Notes: generated by a model not told the origin, from the sequence alone. A DNA stretch of 64,000 bases from Marinospirillum sp035271045 (GCF_035271045.1 NZ_DATESC010000030.1:186001-250000), one strand, 5' to 3'. Numbered from the stretch's first letter, positions 44,470-52,788 are shown. Numbers and translations are program-made.

Positions 44470-45207
44470 TTAATTTTGGCAGATTGCAAATAACTGGGCG
44501 CGGCTACTAATACCCAGTTTCTCGTATGCTCTTTTGCGATAGGTCACTACACTGCTTGGGGCAACATCCAGTTCATAAGCAATGGTTTCACTCTTTTTTC
44601 CCTGCAGAACAGCCGCACATACTTGCCTTTCTCGTTCAGATAAAAATGCTAAGGGACCCTGACTAAGTTGCGCTTGATTTAACTGGTAATGCTTGCTCAC
44701 TAAAAGGCCTAGAAGTTGACCTATCGCTTGCTGTTGGTTTCTTGGTACTAGCTGATCAAAGTTTGCAGTGCGGTGATAAAGGTTAATATAAAAGTTGCCT
44801 GCTTCACTGCCATAAATCACTGTAAATTTATCTTTAAAACCAGGCTCATCAAAATAACGATTACGGTAGTTTAAACTCATATCATCTAGCAAGTCAGCTA
44901 AACGAATTAAGGTTACCTCGCCAGGCAAACTGCTTTTTAAAGTTGAAAAATTGGGGTCTTGCATATAAAGGCGCTCGGTAACGTAAGATTCTGCTAACTT
45001 TTTACCCGAGGCATTTTGATTAAAGTCTTTAAAAAGTAAGGTGCTTACCTTTTCTCCATCGGCACAGAAAAAAATCATGCATTGGTCTGCACCGAGTTCT
45101 TTATTAATCCACTTAAGGAAAGGTTCAAAAAACTCAGTTTCTCCTAAAGCACTTAATAGAGCTAACTGTCCCCTTGTTGGCAACCAATTCACTTTAGTAA
45201 GCGCCAT
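44470..45207 (-). CDS. LuxR-family transcriptional regulator
   Basis: About 245 aa. The C-terminal HTH (about 180-240) reads LSERERQVCAAVLQGKKSETIAYELDV and so on, matching the LuxR/GerE type. The N-terminal 170 residues form a sensor region with no recognised motif; it lacks an obvious receiver domain and the autoinducer-binding signature is not clear. The ATG at 45207 follows AGGTGG; GTG at 45216 is an alternative. It heads the eamA-monooxygenase operon and is the best candidate for its regulator. Confidence 0.82.
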   Translation of the reverse strand: MALTKVNWLPTRGQLALLSALGETEFFEPFLKWINKELGADQCMIFFCADGEKVSTLLFKDFNQNASGKKLAESYVTERLYMQDPNFSTLKSSLPGEVTLIRLADLLDDMSLNYRNRYFDEPGFKDKFTVIYGSEAGNFYINLYHRTANFDQLVPRNQQQAIGQLLGLLVSKHYQLNQAQLSQGPLAFLSERERQVCAAVLQGKKSETIAYELDVAPSSVVTYRKRAYEKLGISSRAQLFAICQN

Positions 45208-45246
45208 ACTTCCCACCTACTTTACTCAAAAATACTAAAATAAAAA

Positions 45247-45272
45247 AAGGGCCGCTTTAATAAGCAGCCCTT
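45247..45272 (-). terminator. Terminator after hpaC
   Basis: An 11-bp stem (AAGGGCTGCTT / AAGCGGCCCTT, one G-T pair) with a 4-base loop is followed on the minus strand by a T-rich tract. It lies between the hpaC stop and the luxR start, insulating the two operons. Confidence 0.85.
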
Positions 45273-45304
45273 AGGATAATAACTCGCTTATAAATACGAT
45301 TAGG

Positions 45305-46246
45305 TTAACAGATACTTGCAACTCGGCTAAGAATCTTTTTAAAGGTTGCTAGCTCTTCTTCGCTGAACTCGCCAAACACTTTTTCTTGCTGTTGGCGGGC
45401 AAGCTCCCAAAGACCTTCTGCTTCTTCCTCACCTTTAGCCGTAATGCTATAAGCTTCTTGATCGCAGTTAATCAAACCTTTTCTTTGTAAAATCTCAGCA
45501 GCATTATCCACTTCACCTTCAGGCATATTGACTTCTTTTAATAAGCCGTTACGGTCTAATTTTGACGATTCTTGCAACACCATTAACATACGCGCTTCAC
45601 TGGTACGCAAGCCCGAAGAAAGCTGTAAGGGTGCATAGTCTGTTTGATAAGCACGGGTTGCTTGCAGCATTTGATAATAATAGTGGTCTTTAAAGCGCGA
45701 TTTTAAACGCTCAATCGCTGCTGGTTCGCCTTCTTTTTTGCTGGGGAAGCGCGAATGTGGCATAACCACTGAATAACTACCCTGATGATAAACCAGTGGC
45801 GCACGACCAGAATCTTCAAAAGCTACAACCTTGCCAATCAAAATCCAGTGATCGCCACCATCTAGCGTTTGGTAGGCTTCACACTGAAAAGTTGCCGCAC
45901 AGTCCGGTAATAAAGCAGCGTTACCTAAACCTTTGCTGTATTTAATATCGGCAAACTTATCGTCATTAGGGCGAGCAAAGTGATTCGATACATCAATTTG
46001 ATCTGCCGCTAAAACATTCACTGCAAAGTGACTGGCTTTTTCGAAAATTTCGCAGCTTCCAGAGCGCTTATCAATGCTCCATAAAATTAAAGCTGGCTCT
46101 AAAGATACCGAGTTAAAACTGTTGGCCGTCACACCGGCTTGCTCGCCTTCTGGCGTAGTGGCTGTAATGACGGTAACACCCGTAGCAAAGTTACCTAAAG
46201 CACGACGAAAGGCTTTAGAGTCGAATTCAGTTATTGGATTGCTCAT
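45305..46246 (-). CDS. hpaC: 4-hydroxyphenylacetate 3-hydroxylase, flavin reductase component (C1 type) with C-terminal MarR-like domain
   Basis: 313 aa. The N-terminal flavin reductase domain (about 8-170: FRRALGNFATGVTVITATTPEGEQAGVTANSFNSVSLEPALILWSIDK, shown here in pieces of the family pattern FATGVTVIT and GVTANSFNSVSL) supplies reduced FMN to HpaB. Residues about 190-313 form a MarR-like winged-helix region (LRTSEARMLMVLQES, GEVDNAAEILQRKGLI). This layout and length match the C1 reductase of Acinetobacter baumannii HPA hydroxylase, in which the extra domain binds 4-hydroxyphenylacetate and stimulates the reductase. E. coli-type HpaC lacks it. Downstream of hpaB, separated by a hairpin. 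Confidence 0.88.
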   Translation of the reverse strand: MSNPITEFDSKAFRRALGNFATGVTVITATTPEGEQAGVTANSFNSVSLEPALILWSIDKRSGSCEIFEKASHFAVNVLAADQIDVSNHFARPNDDKFADIKYSKGLGNAALLPDCAATFQCEAYQTLDGGDHWILIGKVVAFEDSGRAPLVYHQGSYSVVMPHSRFPSKKEGEPAAIERLKSRFKDHYYYQMLQATRAYQTDYAPLQLSSGLRTSEARMLMVLQESSKLDRNGLLKEVNMPEGEVDNAAEILQRKGLINCDQEAYSITAKGEEEAEGLWELARQQQEKVFGEFSEEELATFKKILSRVASIC

Positions 46247-46275
46247 AACAGCACCTTTTAACAGATTAAAAAATT

Positions 46276-46315
46276 TAGGAGCACAAACCCTTATTAACTA
46301 AAGTTTGTGCTCCTA
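46276..46315 (-). promoter_or_regulatory. Strong hairpin with T-run between hpaB and hpaC
   Basis: A perfect 13-bp stem TAGGAGCACAAAC / GTTTGTGCTCCTA with a 14-base loop; six T residues follow two bases after the stem on the minus strand. This looks like an attenuating terminator that would make hpaB more abundant than hpaC. Confidence 0.78.
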
Positions 46316-46330
46316 GTCAACCCAGCTTAA

Positions 46331-47497
46331 TTAAAGTAAAGCAGGGTCTGGATCTAAGCCTAGCAATTCACGACCAATAATTTGTGCGCACACATCATAG
46401 TCAGTATAAGCATGGGCAGCAGTCATGTTCGATTCACGCCATAAACGCTGTGCTTCACGGTCTTGGTACCAGTTAGAGGCACCCATCACTTCCCATAAAC
46501 GGTTAACCGCTTGTACACACATTTTAATGGCATAAGCTTGGTTGGTTCGCCAATGCGCTAGGGTATAACGGTCTGGGTATTCGTGACGCTCGCCGTATTC
46601 TTTATGCTCTTGCCAAGTTTTTTCTAGGTAAGCACGCGCAGCACTCACCTGCTGATAAGATTCAGCTACACGCAAAATTGGCGGAATAGAAGTGTTTACC
46701 TGTGCGCCTGTGTAAGCACGCACACGGGTTTTGGTTAATTCTTTGTAAGATTCAACCATACGCTCGGCAACACCTAAGCTCATCGCTGCAAAGCCGCAAG
46801 CAAAATAAGGACGGTAAGGCGTGTGATAAATTTTGCTGTCTGGGTAAAGCTCACGACCCACATGACGGCCTTCCATCATATCTTTAGCCGCTTGGATGCG
46901 GTGTTCAGGAACAAATACGCCTTTAATGCTGGCTGTTTTAGTACCACTACCCTGCATACCTACAGCATACCAGTCATCAATAACCGTAAAATCGCTGCGT
47001 GGAATAACAGCAAAACTATAGATTTTAGCGTCGTCAACCATGCGGTTTAGACCAACAATAATCCAGTCTGCATAATCAACACCTGAACTCCATTTCATAT
47101 CGCCGGTGAAGATAATGCCGCCTTCGGTTTCTTCGTATTGACCAAAAGGCGCAATACTACTAGAGGCGATAGCATCAGGGTTTTCTCCCCAAAATTCATC
47201 TTGCGCTTGCTTGCTAAACATTGCCATTTGGTGATTGTGAGTACATAGCAAGCTGTAAGCCCAAGCCGTCGAACAGCAAGCGCCAGCAAGCATTGCAATG
47301 CATTCAGTAAATTCTGGCAGGCTCATTTCTAGGCCGCCGTAAGCTTTGGGTAAAAATGCACGGTTCATACCGATAGCGTGCAACATATCAACGTTTTCTT
47401 GTGGGATTTTGCGTAGCTCTTCAGCTTTTGAAGCGTTAGCACGAATAGCTGGCAAAAGTTCTTTTAGCTTTTCTAGCATCGGATTAGCTTGTTGCAT
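46331..47497 (-). CDS. hpaB: 4-hydroxyphenylacetate 3-hydroxylase, oxygenase component (C2 type, acyl-CoA dehydrogenase fold)
   Basis: About 388 aa. It belongs to the group D flavin monooxygenases with acyl-CoA dehydrogenase fold (relatives: A. baumannii C2, HsaA), shown by IGMNRAFLPKAYGGLEMSLPEF, CSTAWAYSLL, FTGDMKWSSGVDYADWIIVG, MQGSGTKTASIKGVFVPEHR and a C-terminal NRLWEVMGASNWYQDREAQRLWRE-type helix. It would use reduced flavin from HpaC to make 3,4-dihydroxyphenylacetate. The ribosome site AGAGG ends right at an ATG at 47506, so the ATG at 47497, nine bases away, is the likely start. HsaA-like steroid hydroxylase is the alternative; nearby hpaC, hpaD and hpaF argue for 4-HPA. Confidence 0.85.
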   Translation of the reverse strand: MQQANPMLEKLKELLPAIRANASKAEELRKIPQENVDMLHAIGMNRAFLPKAYGGLEMSLPEFTECIAMLAGACCSTAWAYSLLCTHNHQMAMFSKQAQDEFWGENPDAIASSSIAPFGQYEETEGGIIFTGDMKWSSGVDYADWIIVGLNRMVDDAKIYSFAVIPRSDFTVIDDWYAVGMQGSGTKTASIKGVFVPEHRIQAAKDMMEGRHVGRELYPDSKIYHTPYRPYFACGFAAMSLGVAERMVESYKELTKTRVRAYTGAQVNTSIPPILRVAESYQQVSAARAYLEKTWQEHKEYGERHEYPDRYTLAHWRTNQAYAIKMCVQAVNRLWEVMGASNWYQDREAQRLWRESNMTAAHAYTDYDVCAQIIGRELLGLDPDPALL

Positions 47498-47610
47498 GGA
47501 ATGCATCCTCTCTTACGATGTTGTTTTATTATTAGAGCGGTCATAAAATTTAGCCCCGCTTTGCTTAGGCGTTTGTAAAAAGTATGGGCAGACACACAAC
47601 TAAGAGAAAG

Positions 47611-47629
47611 GTAATAAATTTTATATTAC
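47611..47629. promoter_or_regulatory. 19-bp dyad upstream of hpaB
   Basis: GTAATA and TATTAC flank a 7-base AT spacer. Size and symmetry suit a MarR-type operator, possibly for HpaR; it would overlap a potential -10 for hpaB. Confidence 0.4.
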
Positions 47630-47726
47630 TGGTACTTTTCTGTTTTGCCGCCACTTAAAACACAAGCTAACTTAGCTGAAGACCGTATAGTAACTAGGTT
47701 TTAGGTTCGTAATCAAAGTCAAAAAA

Positions 47727-47750
47727 TATTAATTAACTTATTCATTAATA
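47727..47750. promoter_or_regulatory. Inverted repeat in the divergent region
   Basis: TATTAAT and ATTAATA arms with a 10-base spacer, 16 bases before the -35 of the rightward promoter. AT-richness raises the chance of coincidence. Confidence 0.35.
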
Positions 47751-47765
47751 GCGCGTCTAGGCACA

Positions 47766-47795
47766 TTGACAGCAGCTAAAGCTTTGGTCTAGCAT
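47766..47795 (+). promoter_or_regulatory. Candidate promoter for the aldehyde dehydrogenase-hpaD operon
   Basis: Perfect -35 TTGACA (47766-47771) and TAGCAT (47790-47795) with an 18-base spacer, leaving a leader of about 125 bases. Confidence 0.5.
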
Positions 47796-47925
47796 TACTT
47801 AACATATTAAATATAATGCAAAAGTAAGCCATCGTAGCGGTGTATTTTTTCAGCTATGGGCTGCTTAACAACAATCGCCTGTTTAACAACAATCATTGCA
47901 TACGAACAACGGAGACTTACCGCTT

Positions 47926-49356
47926 ATGCTAAAAGCATCGTATCCCTTTTATTTAGCTAACGAAGCTCAATCGCCTAACCAAGATTTAATTGTTTACGAT
48001 AAGTTTACGGGTAAGGCGGCAACGACTGTTGCTATGGCTGATGCTGCAATCATAGATCAAGCCATTGCTGCCGCCGAAGCCGCCACCGAGCCAATGCGTA
48101 AACTGCCTGCTTATAAGCGCCAAGCCGTGCTTAACCACTGCGTTAAACGCTTTGAAGAGCGTGCCGAAGAATTGGCGCAAGCCTTGTGTGTTGAAGCCGG
48201 TAAGCCCATTAAGGATGCGCGTGGCGAAGTGGTTCGTTTAATTGATACCTTCCGCATTGCTGCTGAAGAAGCGGTGCGTATTGGCGGTGAAATTATCCCT
48301 ATGGATATCACCCCACGCGGCGAAGGTTACACCGGTATGTGGAAGCGTGTTCCTATTGGCCCTTGTTCGTTTATTTCACCGTTTAACTTCCCTTTAAATT
48401 TAGCTGCACATAAGGTAGCGCCTGCCATTGCTGCGGGTTGCCCGTTTATTCTTAAACCTGCCAGCATGACGCCCATTGGCGCGATTATTATTGGTGAAAT
48501 TCTAGCTGAAACTGACTTGCCTAAAGGCGCGTTTTCTATTCTACCTTGCCACCGTGATGGTGCTGATTTGTTCACCACCGATGAGCGTTTGAAGCTGCTT
48601 AGCTTTACGGGTTCGCCTGAAGTTGGCTGGCAGTTAAAAGCTAAAGCAGGCAAGAAGCCGGTTATTTTAGAACTTGGCGGCAACGCGGCTTGTGTGGTGG
48701 ATGAAGGCACTAATATTGATGATGCCGTAGCACGGATTATTTTTGGTGCTTACTACCAGTCAGGCCAAAGCTGCATTGGTGTACAGCGCATTATGGTGCA
48801 TGAAGCGCATTACGACGAAGTGCGTGACAAGCTAACCACTGCTGTCAAAGCACTGCGTTCGGGCGACCCTAAAGATGAAAACACCTTTATTGGCCCGATG
48901 ATTTCTGAAAAAGAAGCCACCCGTTTACACGACTGGGTTTTGGAAGCTAAAGCAGAAGGCGCAACCGTGCTTGCCGGTGGCGAGCGTACTGGCGCTATGC
49001 TGGATGCAACCTTACTAGAAAATGTAAAGGCTGATTCCAATGTAAATACCCAAGAAGCTTTTGGTCCTGTGGCCGTGCTTTCTAAGTTCAGTGATTTTGA
49101 TGAAGCATTAAAAGAAGTAAACAACTCTAGCTTTGGTTTACAGGCGGGTATTTTTACGCGTGATATTTACAAAATCCAAAAAGCTTGGGATGAGTTAGAA
49201 GTAGGCGGCGTGGTTATTGGTGACGTACCTTCTTGGCGCGTAGACCATATGCCCTATGGCGGTGTGAAAGACAGTGGTTTGGGTCGTGAAGGTGTGCGCT
49301 ATGCCATTGAAGACATGACCGAGCTACGTCTTCTAGTTATTCGTAATCCTAACTAA
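47926..49356 (+). CDS. NAD(P)-dependent aldehyde dehydrogenase in the 4-HPA cluster
   Basis: About 476 aa, with the oxyanion Asn in SPFNFPLN (N154), the general-base Glu in VILELGG (E249) and the catalytic Cys in SGQSCIGVQR (C283), so it should be active. The ATG at 47926 lies after GGAG; upstream in-frame TTG at 47896 is rejected. Its motifs (ISPFNFPLNLAAHKVAPAIAAG, GQSCIGVQR) resemble the lactaldehyde/phosphonoacetaldehyde-type branch more than HpaE (which has SPWNVP and GERCTAG). By position it may oxidise carboxymethyl-hydroxymuconate semialdehyde in place of HpaE, or 4-hydroxyphenylacetaldehyde. First gene of the rightward operon. Confidence 0.82.
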   Translation: MLKASYPFYLANEAQSPNQDLIVYDKFTGKAATTVAMADAAIIDQAIAAAEAATEPMRKLPAYKRQAVLNHCVKRFEERAEELAQALCVEAGKPIKDARGEVVRLIDTFRIAAEEAVRIGGEIIPMDITPRGEGYTGMWKRVPIGPCSFISPFNFPLNLAAHKVAPAIAAGCPFILKPASMTPIGAIIIGEILAETDLPKGAFSILPCHRDGADLFTTDERLKLLSFTGSPEVGWQLKAKAGKKPVILELGGNAACVVDEGTNIDDAVARIIFGAYYQSGQSCIGVQRIMVHEAHYDEVRDKLTTAVKALRSGDPKDENTFIGPMISEKEATRLHDWVLEAKAEGATVLAGGERTGAMLDATLLENVKADSNVNTQEAFGPVAVLSKFSDFDEALKEVNNSSFGLQAGIFTRDIYKIQKAWDELEVGGVVIGDVPSWRVDHMPYGGVKDSGLGREGVRYAIEDMTELRLLVIRNPN

Positions 49357-49362
49357 ACCGCC

Positions 49363-50556
49363 ATGAAGCAGGCACCGCCGTTAACGCTGTTAGTCTTTAT
49401 CGCTATGGCTAGTCCTATGGCTTTAAATGCTTTTGTGCCTGCTATGCCCGATGCTGCAATGGCTTTGCAAACAGACATTGCAACCATGCAGCTAACTTTC
49501 ACGCTGTACTTATTGACCCTAGCGATTGGGCAGTTACTCAGCGGGCAGCTAGCCGATTATTATGGTCGCCGCCCCGTATTATTAATTGGCTTTGCTATTC
49601 ACCTAGCAGGCAGTTTTTTGGCAGCGATGGCGGGTTCTATTGAAGTGTTGATTGCTGGGCGAGTGTTGCAAGCCTTAGGTGGTAGCACCGCCATGACGCT
49701 AGCTCGCACCGTTTTATTAGACACCTATGGCAAAACCGGCGCAGCCAGCCGTATGGGTTATTTGGTGATGGCGATAGCCGTTGCTCAAGCCATTGCACCG
49801 GCCATAGGCGGCTTTTTAAACCTTTGGTCAGGCTGGAATGCTATTTTTTACTTGTCCGTTTTTATGGGCAGCTTGGTTTTTTTATTGGCGCTTAAGTTTT
49901 TGCCAGAAACCACTAGCGAAAAAAGCACCAGTTTAAGTTTTATGGCGGTAGTTAAGCGTTACAGCCAAGTGTTTAGTTCAGGCCAATATTTGGGTTATGT
50001 TTTATCCACCACTGCGTTAGCTGCTGCCTTTTATTTGTTTGTGGGTAGTTCGCCTTATTTAGTGATTAACCAGCTAGGTGGTAACTCTGCTGACTTTGGT
50101 GTTTGGTTTTTAAGCGTGTCCTTTTCTTTTATTGTCGGCGGTTATTTATCCACCCGTTTAGCCCAGTTTATTAGTATCGACCAAACTATTTTTTTAGGTA
50201 ACGGCTTAGCCATCCTTGGTGCTAGCCTTCTTTTAGGTTTGGCACTAACAGCAGAGCTTAGTTTTACGCACTTATTTTTACCTATGATGGTGATTATTTT
50301 TGGGCGGGGTTTAAGCCAGCCCAATGCACAGCTGGCTGCGATTAGTAGCACTTCGGGTTCTTCAGGTACAGCGTCTGGCGTGATGGGTTTTATTCAGCTG
50401 TTTATTGGCGCGATGATTGCTCAAAGCGTGCCTTATTTATTAGATTTTAATATTAACTGGGTATTTGGCGGTATTTTGCTTGCTACCTGCCTTGCTTTTT
50501 TTGCACATTTTTATAGCTGGAAAATTAACCAGAATGCAACACCAAGCGTTGAATAA
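49363..50556 (+). CDS. MFS transporter, Bcr/CflA-like
   Basis: 397 aa, twelve hydrophobic helices. MASPMALNAFVPAMPDAAMAL and the loop 2-3 motif GQLADYYGRRPVLLIG place it with Bcr/CflA-type drug-proton antiporters. It starts 6 bases after the aldehyde dehydrogenase stop with no clear ribosome site of its own, suggesting coupled translation. Its place inside a catabolic operon suggests export of a toxic catechol or uptake of a substrate, rather than antibiotic resistance; that is inference. Confidence 0.83.
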   Translation: MKQAPPLTLLVFIAMASPMALNAFVPAMPDAAMALQTDIATMQLTFTLYLLTLAIGQLLSGQLADYYGRRPVLLIGFAIHLAGSFLAAMAGSIEVLIAGRVLQALGGSTAMTLARTVLLDTYGKTGAASRMGYLVMAIAVAQAIAPAIGGFLNLWSGWNAIFYLSVFMGSLVFLLALKFLPETTSEKSTSLSFMAVVKRYSQVFSSGQYLGYVLSTTALAAAFYLFVGSSPYLVINQLGGNSADFGVWFLSVSFSFIVGGYLSTRLAQFISIDQTIFLGNGLAILGASLLLGLALTAELSFTHLFLPMMVIIFGRGLSQPNAQLAAISSTSGSSGTASGVMGFIQLFIGAMIAQSVPYLLDFNINWVFGGILLATCLAFFAHFYSWKINQNATPSVE

Positions 50557-50580
50557 CTTTAATAAAAAGAGGGTCACTCT

Positions 50581-51507
50581 ATGGGTAAGCTAGCCTTAGC
50601 TGCAAAAATTACACACGTACCATCCATGTACTTATCTGAGCTGGATGGCCCACAAAAAGGTTCTCGTCAGGCTGCTATTGATGGCCACATTGAAATTGGT
50701 CGCCGTTGCCGTGAGTTGGGTGTTGATACCATTGTAGTATTCGATACCCATTGGCTGGTGAATGCCAACTACCACATTAACTGTGGTGAGCATTTTAAAG
50801 GCGATTACACCAGTAACGAACTGCCGCATTTTATTGCCAATATGAAGTTTGAATACGATGGCAACCCAGAGCTAGGCAAAATTCTAGCCGCTGAATGTAA
50901 TGCGCAAGGCGTTGAAACTTTAGCGCATGATAAAACCACCCTAGATCCTGAATACGGCACACTGGTTCCTATGCGTTATATGAATGAAGACCGTCACTTT
51001 AAGGTTATTTCTGTATCAGCTATGTGTACGGTTCACTACCTAAATGACAGTGCCCGTTTAGGTTGGGCTATGCGTGAAGCTGTTGAAAAACATTACGATG
51101 GCAAGGTGGCATTTTTGGCCAGCGGCTCACTTTCGCATCGCTTTGCTCAAAATGGTCAAGCGCCTGATTTTTCCAACAAGGTTTGGAGCCCCTTCCTTGA
51201 ACGCCTAGACCACAGCGTTGTAAAAATGTGGGAGCAAGGCGAATGGTCAGACTTCTGCGAAATGCTGCCTGAATATGCCGCCAAAGGGCATGGTGAAGGT
51301 TTTATGCACGATACTGCCATGTTGCTAGGTGCTTTGGGCTGGTCTGAATACGACCAGAAAGCTGAAGTAGTTACGCCCTACTTTGGTAGCTCGGGTACTG
51401 GTCAAATTAACGCTATCTTCCCAGTTTCACCTGTAACGGGTAAAGAAGTGCCTGGCCCACAAGCGTCAGTCACAGCAAACTTTGCACCTGGTTCTAGTCG
51501 CCTATAA
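50581..51507 (+). CDS. hpaD: 3,4-dihydroxyphenylacetate (homoprotocatechuate) 2,3-dioxygenase
   Basis: 308 aa class III (LigB-type) extradiol dioxygenase that opens the homoprotocatechuate ring to 5-carboxymethyl-2-hydroxymuconic semialdehyde. MGKLALAAKITHVPSMYLSEL, VVFDTHWLVNANYHINC, TSNELPHFI and LASGSLSHRFAQNG follow E. coli HpaD almost block for block; H12 and the FDTHW histidine are metal-ligand or active-site candidates. It is about 25 residues longer than E. coli HpaD, through a C-terminal tail rich in Pro and Gly. GAGGG precedes the ATG by seven bases. A terminator follows. Confidence 0.95.
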   Translation: MGKLALAAKITHVPSMYLSELDGPQKGSRQAAIDGHIEIGRRCRELGVDTIVVFDTHWLVNANYHINCGEHFKGDYTSNELPHFIANMKFEYDGNPELGKILAAECNAQGVETLAHDKTTLDPEYGTLVPMRYMNEDRHFKVISVSAMCTVHYLNDSARLGWAMREAVEKHYDGKVAFLASGSLSHRFAQNGQAPDFSNKVWSPFLERLDHSVVKMWEQGEWSDFCEMLPEYAAKGHGEGFMHDTAMLLGALGWSEYDQKAEVVTPYFGSSGTGQINAIFPVSPVTGKEVPGPQASVTANFAPGSSRL

Positions 51508-51519
51508 CAGTCAGTTAGT

Positions 51520-51551
51520 AAGCAGGTCAGCAATGGTTGGCCTGCTTTTTT
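51520..51551 (+). terminator. Terminator after hpaD
   Basis: A 10-bp stem (AAGCAGGTCA / TGGCCTGCTT with one G-T pair) with an 8-base loop runs into six T residues, ending 17 bases before the next gene. Confidence 0.85.
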
Positions 51552-51567
51552 ATGATGAGAAAAAATA

Positions 51568-52755
51568 ATGCCTCAAGTAAGCAACCCTAATAGGCTAATT
51601 GTATTACTAGCCGCCCTAGTTGCCTTTGGCCCACTGTCTATAGACATGTATTTGCCTAGCCTGCCTTTAATCGCTTCAGATTTACAAGCAAGCCAAGCCG
51701 ATATCCAGCTAACCATTAGTGCTTTTTTAGTGGGTCTTTTTTTTGGGATGCTGTTTTATGGCCCGCTTTCAGACAAATTTGGGCGAAGAAAACTATTACT
51801 CGGCGGTATTACACTTTATTTAGTAGCCAGCATTGGTTGTTTTTTAGCCACCAGTGCCGAAACTTTAATTCTGGCGCGTTTTCTACAAGCTTTAGGTGCT
51901 GCAGCTGCTTCAGTGCTGGCGCGTGCTATCGTCAGAGACCTTTTTCCTATTAATGAAGCGGCAAGAGTGCTGTCGTTAATGCACCTAGTCACCATGATAG
52001 CGACTTTAATTGCTCCTTTAATTGGCGGTTATTTAATTCTAATTGCTGGCTGGCGTTCACTGTTTCTTGTGTTGTTTGTGTTTGCCGCTCTGGTTTTGCT
52101 TTTTACTAGCTGGAAAATACCAGAAACCCATCACGGTGCTTCTCGTGGTACAAGTATTGCCAGTGTTTTTAAAGCCTACCTACAAATTCTTCTACAGCCC
52201 GTAGCGGTTGGCTACATTCTTTGCATGTCGCTCACTTTTGCGGGTATGTTCGCCTTTATTACGGCTTCACCTTTTGTGTATATCGAATATTTTGGTGTAT
52301 CGCCACAAACTTACGCTTGGCTTTTTAGCTTAAATATTGGCGGCATTATTCTGCTAGTTAGCTTAAATGCACGCTATGTTGGGCGTTTTGGTACACAGCG
52401 GTTATTAGTTGCTGGCGCAGGCCTTGCTGCTGCTTCTGGATTATTACTCTTGTTTGCAGGCTTAACAGGAATCGGTGGCTTAACCTTAATTGTAATAGCC
52501 ATGTTGGGCTTTGTGAGTGTTACCGGTGTGCTGGGTGCTAATTGCATGGCAAGTTTACTAGCAAGCTTTCCAGACCGTGCTGGTGCCGCCGCTGGCATTG
52601 CTATAGCTGCTCAATTTGGTTTAGGCGCAATTGCCAGCACTTTGGTTGGTACTTTGCATGATGGAACGCCCATAACCATGTCAATACTGATAGGAATTAC
52701 TGGCGTAGCTTCCTTCGCTGCATTGGCTCTAACTCGAATAAAATCAATATGTTAG
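51568..52755 (+). CDS. MFS transporter, Bcr/CflA family
   Basis: 395 aa, twelve hydrophobic helices, with FGPLSIDMYLPSLPLIASDL and YGPLSDKFGRRKLLLGG, the Bcr/CflA pattern. It is a second, clearly diverged member of the same family as the gene at 49363; the two flank hpaD. GAGAAAAATA precedes the ATG. No substrate can be assigned. Lying behind the hpaD terminator, it depends on readthrough or a promoter not seen. Confidence 0.85.
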   Translation: MPQVSNPNRLIVLLAALVAFGPLSIDMYLPSLPLIASDLQASQADIQLTISAFLVGLFFGMLFYGPLSDKFGRRKLLLGGITLYLVASIGCFLATSAETLILARFLQALGAAAASVLARAIVRDLFPINEAARVLSLMHLVTMIATLIAPLIGGYLILIAGWRSLFLVLFVFAALVLLFTSWKIPETHHGASRGTSIASVFKAYLQILLQPVAVGYILCMSLTFAGMFAFITASPFVYIEYFGVSPQTYAWLFSLNIGGIILLVSLNARYVGRFGTQRLLVAGAGLAAASGLLLLFAGLTGIGGLTLIVIAMLGFVSVTGVLGANCMASLLASFPDRAGAAAGIAIAAQFGLGAIASTLVGTLHDGTPITMSILIGITGVASFAALALTRIKSIC

Positions 52756-52788
52756 CCTAGTTCATAAAGATAAAATGTATTTGCTATG

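Larger units (their letters stand above)
47507..47925. promoter_or_regulatory. Divergent control region of hpaBC and the aldehyde dehydrogenase operon
   Basis: About 420 AT-rich bases with no supported gene. It holds two dyads (47611-47629 and 47727-47750) and a consensus-like promoter for the rightward genes (47766-47795). The leftward promoter is not resolved, but an AATATAAAAT stretch inside the first dyad could be its -10. Confidence 0.6.

Noticed and set aside
48327..48710. 127-aa minus-strand frame inside the aldehyde dehydrogenase gene
   Set aside because: Antisense to a conserved enzyme region; no ribosome site and no family resemblance.
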